From Diphasiastrum complanatum (lineage: Eukaryota; Streptophyta; Lycopodiopsida; Lycopodiales; Lycopodiaceae): a DNA stretch of 64,000 nt. Positions 57,245 through 64,000 of the stretch are shown here, in pieces. Position 1 is the stretch's first letter. Each line of letters starts with the position of its first letter. The position numbers and the translations under genes are program-made. Under the pieces are notes generated by a model. The model was not told the origin of the DNA. It searched no databases and saw only the letters and a list, made by a program, of their open reading frames with translations. The DNA lies in the NCBI GenBank assembly GCA_029204225.1, contig CM055107.1, positions 1,973,218 through 2,037,217 on the forward strand. Reading direction: 5' to 3'.

Positions 57245-57390
57245 GCAGCGGATCACGATCCGGAAGGAGTGTGATCCGGATCGCTCGTGTTCCCGGACCA
57301 AAAACGTTGTCCCGGAACACGAAAAAAGTTTCAAATTTTTTTATGTGGGCCGCGAGCAGGTAGCCTGCGGCCCACATAAAATTTTTTGCC
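57245..57390. repeat. Cluster of three inverted repeats (hairpins)
   Basis: First: GGATC(ACGATCCGG) words around 57,250-57,282 in both orientations. Second: CGTGTTCCCGGAC / GTCCCGGAACACG, 13-base arms around 57,286-57,323. Third: AAATTTTTTTATGTGGGCCGC (57,333-57,353) against GCGGCCCACATAAAATTTTTT (57,367-57,387), nearly perfect 21-base arms with a 13-base loop. It is GC-rich in AT-rich surroundings and lies just upstream of the hAT gene, so it is probably its subterminal region. Confidence 0.8.
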
Positions 57391-57399
57391 TTCTGAGAG

Positions 57400-59852
57400 T
57401 TGGAGAGTGAGAGAGAGCAAGGATGAGGAGGTGATGGTGGATTGTGGGCAGAGTGGGGCATCGATCCGTGTGTGATCAGGACGGTGGAAGCGACGAGGTG
57501 GCGGCATTTGTCTCCAAAATGATTTTAGGTAAGTTTTGACTTCAAACCTTGGTAGCTAATAGAATGAGCTGTAGGCAATGTAATGAAGTGGTTTTTGGTT
57601 TCAAATCATCTGTATTGAACCCCACAGAGATGCTCATGCTGTTAGTTTTTCCCATTTTTGCTTGTATCAAAAGATATGAATCTCATGCCCCTTTTCCATG
57701 TGTTTTTTATTCTTTTTGCAAAGTAGCTAATAATCATTTGATTGAGGTGCAATTTTAGGCTAAACTGTGTTTCTTCATGCCCTCAAACATGCATGTGCTG
57801 TTAGTTTCGGTTTTTATTGCTTCTAGAGAATGTTTTCGGTTTAGGGCCCAAATCACATGCGTTTTAGGGTTTAGGGTTGATGTTCACATCAATCCGAATG
57901 TTGTTGCTACCAACAGAATACTGACATGTGATTGTTTGCTTCCTCTTTTGCAGGTCTGATACATTGGTTGAGTCACACGATCTGATACATTGACAGATTC
58001 ACACGATGCCGGTCCTTGGTAGAGGCATTTGGTCAGAGGTAGAGTTGACAGAGGGGGATGTGGCTACGCACCAGAGATGTGGTGCCCACAAATGGGGATG
58101 CCTGCATTGTGGCGGCATCTCTACTGGTTCTCTTACCAGGGTTAGGGCCCATTTGCTATGACTCACCATGCCAGATGGGCGGGGGATGGGCATATTCATT
58201 TGCCCTCGCATATCAGATGCAGAGGTGGAGAGATTGATGGACACATACGGGCGTGACGGTTCATCTCTTGAGCCTTTGAGACCATCTCACAGTGCTGTTC
58301 GTGGGTCAGTGGCAGAAGCAGAGACTAGAGCTGGTTCGGGACATGGTAGAGGTGCAGGGTCCAGAGCAGATGCAGAGGCATGGCCTAGTCACATGGGGGA
58401 AGTTGTTCCTAGAGCATCCAGCACACATGCAAAGGCAGGGCCTAGTCACGTGGGGGGGGGATGTTCATAGAGCGTCCAACACACGTGCTCCCTCTCATCC
58501 AGTTGTTCCTTCAGCCGCAAGTCCATCTCGTCCAACATCGTCATCAGCTGATGACGCACCATTTACAGAGTCAGATCATGCCACAGAGGGCCGCAAAGAT
58601 GCAGCAAGCGATGCTCCACAGTCAGACACACCTTCAGCACGCCCATCTACTGTTTCTGGTGGGCGTTCTAGACCAAGAGAGTCCTCTGTGCAGTAGAGAG
58701 CGGTTAGGGCTAGGAAGGAGACAGTGGACCGAGGTGCGTGGCAGAGACATCATCATGCCATGTGTACTCGACAGATTGGCCAATTGTTCTATGAGTGTGG
58801 TATTCCTTTTGTTGTTGCAGACACTTGGATCTTTAGAGATGCCTTCAGATAGCATCAGCAGATTCGTCATGGAGGCCTATGAGGAGAGAGGCATTGCGCA
58901 CGACCATGCTACGACAGGAGGAGGAGACCATCACACGGGAGTTGAGCTCCATCCGCACAGCGTGGCAGACGTAAGAATTTTTTGCTACTCTTTACCACTT
59001 CATTTGTTCCAATCTAGAAATTAACACAATGTTTGCAAGTGCACATGTCTAAGAAATGTTGTATTTTTGCAGCTATGGATGCTCGATATTGAGCGATGGA
59101 TGGACTGACACTCGTTGGCGATCTGTCGCCAATATCCTAGTGCCTTGCCCACTTGGCACGTTACAGACAACGGCTCGAACTGCAGATTGATGGGAGAGAT
59201 GGTGATGAGGGAGCACCTGAGTATTGTGTGGACTCTGTGCGCTGCACATTGCATCGACCTTCTCATTCATCACATGCTTGCACTTCCATGGATTCGTGAG
59301 GTACAATTTTCGTCACTTTGTAAAGCATTTTGCACTTGTCAATTATTCCAGGCCCCTAACCTCTTTAGCTTCTAATAGTTTTTTGTTTAATGTTTGTCTT
59401 GCAGCTCACCTCTCAGGCCATGCGCGTAGTGAAGTTTGTCACCAGAAATAGGCACGTGCTGGCATTGTTCCGTACATTCTCTCGGCTGGACCTGAAGAAG
59501 CCAACACCCACTCGCTTTGCCTTCTTTTTCCTTGTTCTCGAGCGACTGTGCGTCTTGCGAGATCATTTGCGGAGGATGGTATCCAGTGAGGCATTTGATG
59601 AGATCAGGAATTGCACGACAGAGGCAGTGTTCTTCCATGCCATAGTCTTTGCAGACGACTTTTGGACACGTGCGAGTGATGGTCAAGTTCGAGCGGGGCC
59701 TGTATCCTTTTGATCGAGAGCAGTGTAAGCTCAGAGATGACCAATTGGCGCCTGTCACATGGTGGAGCTTTCATGGCCGCAGTACGCCTGACCTTCAGCG
59801 ACTGGTAGAGAGGGTCTTTGCACAGGACTGTTCGACCCAGGCATACAGAAGA
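57400..59852 (+). pseudogene. hAT transposase gene with introns, truncated at its 3' end
   Basis: A multi-exon model can be read. Intron 1 is 57,529-57,953 (GTAAGT..TTTTGCAG), intron 2 is 58,971-59,072 (GTAAGA..TTTTGCAG) and intron 3 is 59,301-59,404 (GTACAA..CTTGCAG). Exon 2 has a BED-type zinc finger (KWGCLHCGGISTGSLTRVRA then HLL, about 58,090-58,165), a low-complexity linker, then QIGQLFYECGIPFVVADTWI (about 58,770). Intron 2 joins IRTAWQT to YGCSILSDGWTDTRWRS (DUF659 region), and intron 3 joins WIRE to LTSQAMRVVKFVTRN. VTDNGSNCRLMGEM and LCAAHCID are typical hAT. The C-terminal part WWSFHGRSTPDLQRLVERVF matches the dimerisation region. Several frameshifts. The gene stops at about 59,850 against a Ty3 fragment. 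Confidence 0.85.
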
Positions 59853-60050
59853 CCTACGAGCTTCTTCGTAGGCAATTTTTCTGGCCCAATATGAAAAAGG
59901 ACGTCCACCAGTATGTAACCAGTTGCCAGAAATTTCAAGTAAATAAAGCAAAGCGTTTAAAGGCAGGAGGGTTGTTGCATCCCTTAGAAATACCAGCTGG
60001 TAAATGGGAGAGTATCTCCATGGATTCACAAGTACATGGACCATCAACAA
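59850..60050 (+). pseudogene. Ty3/gypsy integrase zinc-binding domain fragment
   Basis: Open frame YELLRRQFFWPNMKKDVHQY then VTSCQKFQVNKAKR and GGLLHPLEIPAGKWESISMD: the His-His-Cys-Cys finger and start of the integrase core. The second Cys of the CxxCQ pair is Phe, so zinc binding would be lost. The left junction with hAT lies at about 59,850. The catalytic core is missing. Confidence 0.8.
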
Positions 60051-61265
60051 ACTCATTTGAGTGGCGAGAACCTCATAGAGCCGAATCTTCACGTACACAA
60101 GCCCATTTTAATGGTGCTGAGTCCTCACAGGCTAGAACACATCTGAATGGCACTTTTGCCACTCATGGAGCTTATCTTGAAAAGCGCACCCCCAAGTTGG
60201 ATCTACCCAAGTACGACAGTAGTTTGGACCCTTAAAGATTCTTGCAAATCTTTGAGAATGCATGCGACGTTTATGGCGAAACATCTCCCGATGCTACAAT
60301 TGTCTCCCATGACCATGATCGATAACGCACATGACCAGTTTTTTAACCTCAATCGTGATGATAAGACAAACTAGTCAAATTTGAAAGAGTCCTTTATCAA
60401 GCGTTTCCAGCCCTTTTGTTTGATAGAGAGTCCTTTTGTCAAATTGAGTAACATCAAGATGGCAAGAGAAGAACGCGTACGAGACTATATTGAGCGTTTC
60501 AGGCGCTTAAAGAGTCAAGTACAAAAACAGCCCTTTAGACAGATGCTCATCATCTGGTCTTTAGTCGGACTTCCAAGATGGATTAGACACGAGCTTAGAT
60601 CCAATGACGATTATACGAGTTTAAAGTTAGCTATGTCTGATGCCATCCAGGAGGAAGATGAAAGATATGATGTTGACGCACCTAGGGAACGGGAATCACA
60701 TCGTGCAGTCCATGAGTCAAAGCCGATCGAGGATACCTGAGATCAGCTTTGGAAACAACAGATGGAATTGCTTAATCAGCAACACCAACTATAATTGGAG
60801 AAACCCACTAAGGAGGTTCGTGACACATTGACATCTCTCCAAAGTAGTATGTCTGGTTAGCCAAAACCTACACAGGTAGCTTATGGACAAAAACCCATTT
60901 GGTGCCCACACTACCGAGCTACGCATTCTGCTGATGCTTGCCCTTCATATCAACTATCCAAGCACATGCCATCCAATGATATGAAGAACAACCGTGACAA
61001 TCTTGGACGTTCCTTGCATTATCACGAATACCCCCCAGAACATCCAGAACCACTAGCCATACAAGATGGCTATGCCATTACGCAAGGGCCAATGAACAAC
61101 AGATGTTTCATCTATGGTGAAACCGGCCATTTCATGGCTGATTGTCCAGTCAAGGCCAAGCACCATGCAGAGTGTCCTGACTGTATTAGAAAACACAGTT
61201 TCAAAGACTATCCACAACAACCACCTAAGATTCTACCTGCCCAACATGTCAGTTATGACTCCTGA
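60051..61265 (+). pseudogene. Ty3/gypsy gag fragment
   Basis: Frame after frame reads as Gag: TPKLDLPKYDSSLDP, RFLQIFENACDVYGETSPDA, then 60,381-60,740 with FIKRFQPFCLIESPFVKLSN and MAREERVRDYIERFRRLKSQ (retrotransposon Gag core), and a charged tail. A zinc-knuckle region follows: CFIYGETGHFMADC (second Cys changed to Tyr), and flanking CPHYRATHSADACP and CPDCIRKHSFKDYP. Stops separate the parts. It follows an integrase fragment, the reverse of normal order, so two elements or a rearranged one were joined. Confidence 0.75.
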
Positions 61266-62105
61266 CAGGATCCTTACAACAGCACAACCCGAACACCATA
61301 GCAACCTACCGCTAAACCTGCTGCTCAGTCAAGAAGTTCCTTGCAAACTTCTACATTACCATGAAATTCACCAGCTCAAAAATAAAACAAAGACGTTATA
61401 TGAAATGAGTCCTTGCAAGAAGAAAGTGAAACCAATATTCCGTCATTTGTTACCATTTCCATCCAAGAGCAACCTCACCAGGGAATTCACAGTTTTTCTG
61501 GCTTTCTGCAACCTCAATTCTATATGTCTACTATATTGTCTGAGATGACTCCCAAGGCCTTACAATGGATATACTCACCAACTATGGGAATAGAGAATTA
61601 TATAGAAATTCATTTTAATGAATCTTCTGAACTGAGGAGTACTACAGAAATAGCATATTCTCCTTCCGTGAATTTCAAGCTATATCTTACAACATCTATT
61701 ATCAATGATGGTAGATTCAGTGTCACTATTCCTTCTTATTGATCTTTCATTACTCTAAAAGATCAATAGAAACATGAAATTGTCCAGGTTAATTATACAT
61801 GTTGATGAATGACTTTTTGTTTGACAAGTGCTCTACGGCTTTCACTCTCTGTAACATTGGTATCTTTCTTGTTTATTTTTTGTCTTCTAGATTTGTTTTT
61901 AGTTCATCAAGGATAGCCATTGAATAGGAGACATCATATAGTGTATCTCAAGAATAACTTGTCATTCCTCAATCAAGCTTCAAATCACCTTATACAAAGT
62001 TTCGGATTTGATTTTTGCATCTCATTGCTATATTAATCTTTGAATTAACTACAACAAGATCGAAATAAATTTAGTTAAAATTTGTTCAATCTTTAGTCCA
62101 ATCGC
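61266..62105 (+). other. Region after gag: decayed, no protease recognised
   Basis: An open frame (61,413-61,742) contains IPSFVTISIQEQPHQGIHSF and MGIENYIEIHFNESSELRST but no DSG or DTG site. It may be the decayed start of pol or unrelated. 61,743-62,105 is AT-rich without features. Confidence 0.35.
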
Positions 62106-62640
62106 ATGTTCAACATGTTTCAACTACGTGTTAAACACATCGATCCAATAATGAGCATGAACAGTTACCAGCGACAACATCCCCACCAACAGATTTTTTT
62201 TTGGAGGGGAGTGGATTTGCAGGCATCCACTGGAGCAGCCACATTGCCAATAACACCAATAGCAAGATCGACAGCCAAGGTCACGAAACCAAAGACGCCA
62301 ACAATAAGGCTAAGAAGGCAGATGGGCAATCTAAAGCAACTCAATCAGAAGAAGTACCCCAATCACAACGAAGATTCTTCAGAAGATGGAAGTACAAACA
62401 TTGGGAAATTAGTCTCCTTCTTCAACCAGCCCTCTTGCCACAACATCTGCATCTACTCTCATGCCTATCGCCCACACCATCTACCGATGTCACCACCACC
62501 ATCCTACCCTCCATCTCTCTATATTCATCTGAGAATCCCCAATCTTTTCAGATCACTGTTAGACTTACCGAAGCAACTCAGAGATCATTGCGAATGTCTT
62601 GCGTAGACTGCCTACTACCTACACTGATTGGTTAGCTAGA
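62106..62640 (+). pseudogene. Unrecognised overlapping open frames
   Basis: Two plus-strand frames overlap (62,106-62,606 and 62,201-62,635). The second is the more protein-like: basic start (KIDSQGHETKDANNKAKKAD, SQRRFFRRWKYKHWEIS) and QITVRLTEATQRSLRMSCVD. The first has a Pro/His-rich tail. Possibly a decayed gag or linker; no family recognised. Confidence 0.25.
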
Positions 62641-63385
62641 AAATTAGACCTAAGGAAGCAGGCGATGTAGCAAAAATAAATAAAGCAAAGAAGCTGAGGA
62701 GGAAAGGACAAAACTTAAGCAACAGATAAGTCAGATCGATCTTGATCAGAATGGAGCAATGATAGTTGAATCCCCTCCTATGAAGCCGGAAGACATCCAA
62801 AAGTAATGGATCAAAGGAAGGAGCTGCAGAAAAGCAAAATGATGAAGACAACAGTGAGTCTATAGGACAAAGTGAACAAGTAGCTGTCAAAGCTCGACAT
62901 TGCAAGGGTCCAAGGCTGCAACTGTAGAACTATCAGTTCCTTCACCCTTCCACCAGACCTTCATCATGTCTCCCCACCGTCACTAACCCATCCGTCCAAA
63001 TCTGTTTCTACCACTATTTGATGATGAGTCCATCCCCTTGAGACTGCTAACCAAGCTTTGTGCAACCTACCAAATCAAAGAATCTTCCTCTTCTTGTCAA
63101 GGCAAGAGCATCGACAAGACTGGAATTTCGACTAAGAGAAGAACTGCGGAAACACCCAGAAGCAAAATGGAGGATACAAGAGTGCCAAGACAATTGATGA
63201 ATATCTAGCAAGACCTCCCAGAAAGTTAGAATCTGCCAAGAAACCAGAAATCGTCCATGGCAGATGAAAATGTTAAAAAAGAGAAAAAGACACACAAAAA
63301 GCACTCATGCATGCAGAGTTGTCAAGCTGCTGGTTTTGAAGATGTCAACTGTTTGGCAATAGGACATTTTGGCTAAATTGTGGCA
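62641..63385. other. Non-coding, nothing recognised
   Basis: Purine-rich plus strand with scattered stops in all frames. No motif found. Confidence 0.4.
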
Positions 63386-63560
63386 ATTTGGAAAGCAGTT
63401 TTTGATAAAGACTGGTGAGCAAGAGGGTGTGAGGAGAGAGTTTACTTGTGCTTATACCTCCGAACAAAATGGGGTGGTTGAAAGAAAAAATAGAACTCTA
63501 TGTGAAAATAAAAAAGCCATCCAACTTGTCTTTTGGGGTTGATGAAGATTTTCATCTTGC
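63386..63560 (+). pseudogene. Copia integrase fragment
   Basis: Plus-strand frame REFTCAYTSEQNGVVERKNR then TLCENKKAIQLV: the conserved copia integrase motif around its catalytic Glu. It lacks everything on either side, so it is a scrap left by deletion. Confidence 0.75.
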
Positions 63561-64000
63561 ATGTAGTATTACAATTTGTAAGTTTGAAAATTAGCCTTGT
63601 AGAAACTCGAGCTACATCACATGCAATAATGTCTAGTTGTCATATGTGACATACATGTAGATTTAGATTATGAAATGGCCAAATTTGGGCTGGTAGAAAC
63701 TCGCAGTACCATAAATGCATAAAGTCCTAATTGTCCAAGGTGACATGCAAGGCATGCAAGAGTTGTTATGGACACATGCAAGTGAATTTGTACATTAGTA
63801 GTGTAGAAATTGCCACATGTAGAAAGTAGGTAGAAGTAGGTGGATAAACATGCATGCAAAGTGATATATGTCACTATTTTGGAGATTACACTTGTAGATG
63901 TGGAGAAAAGTAGTTGCATGCTAGTACTACCATGAGCTACAATCATTTACTATATATGTAAGTCATAATTCTCACTATTCTTGATAATGAATCAAGCATT
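63561..64000. repeat. Diverged tandem duplication in non-coding DNA
   Basis: About 63,597-63,665 and 63,692-63,760 share GTAGAAACTCG, CA(A/T)..AT.C..ATTGTC and TGACAT(A/G)CA(T/A) words in the same order (period about 95). No gene. Confidence 0.4.

Noticed and set aside
57860-57880. Telomere-like words (TTTTAGGGTTTAGGG)
   Set aside because: Only two units inside an intron of the hAT relic; not an array.

Overview
This looks like plant nuclear DNA from a large, repeat-filled genome. Plant-type Ty1/copia and Ty3/gypsy retrotransposons, plant-type Mutator-like (MULE) and hAT transposases, canonical GT-AG introns and initiator-Met-tRNA primer-binding sites all point that way. Fern or gymnosperm DNA would fit, but that is inference and no lineage is proven. 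I recognise no complete host gene. Nearly every readable coding stretch is a transposable-element gene, and all but one are broken by stops, frameshifts or nested insertions.

Layout. 1-3.3 kb: AT-rich DNA, a long CT run and a degenerate copia 3' end on the minus strand. 3.3-7.2 kb: C-rich sequence without recognisable genes. 7.27-8.47 kb: an inverted-repeat (foldback) element whose arms carry long AG/CT runs. 8.9-12.0 kb: a MULE-type transposase with a SWIM zinc finger (minus strand), abutting a chromovirus integrase/chromodomain tail and its LTR (12.0-13.1 kb). 13.1-14.7 kb (minus): an LTR and primer-binding site, then an open frame fusing an unrecognised conserved module to a retropepsin; the module recurs at 16.5-17.2 kb. 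14.8-15.5 kb: a copia RT relic. 18.3-20.6 kb: a LINE-like reverse transcriptase relic with an upstream zinc finger. 20.6-22.7 kb: two 630-base direct repeats around an LTR-element leader. 23-24.6 kb: a GC-rich island, an unknown coding relic and a CT-rich minisatellite.

24.9-42.8 kb is a nest. Its base is an old Ty3-like family, with LTRs at 24.9 kb (plus) and 39.3 kb (minus) and gag-like sequence at 25.4 and 40.8-42.4 kb. Copia element B (26,507-32,365, minus; full length but broken) and copia element A (32,745-37,822, plus) lie within it. Element A is the most striking object in the window: its two 810-base LTRs read as identical, it has a perfect 5-base target duplication, and it carries one uninterrupted 857-codon frame. 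That frame keeps Gag and protease but lacks the integrase core and all reverse transcriptase. It looks like a recently moved, non-autonomous element.

43-64 kb: an unknown acidic-tail coding relic; copia element C (46,770-53,062, minus, degenerate); two copies of an unrecognised transposon-like gene (44.7 and 54.0 kb; a third fragment is at 15.7 kb); an intron-containing hAT relic (57.2-59.85 kb) joined abruptly to a Ty3 integrase fragment and then a Ty3 gag; and finally a copia integrase scrap at 63.4 kb.
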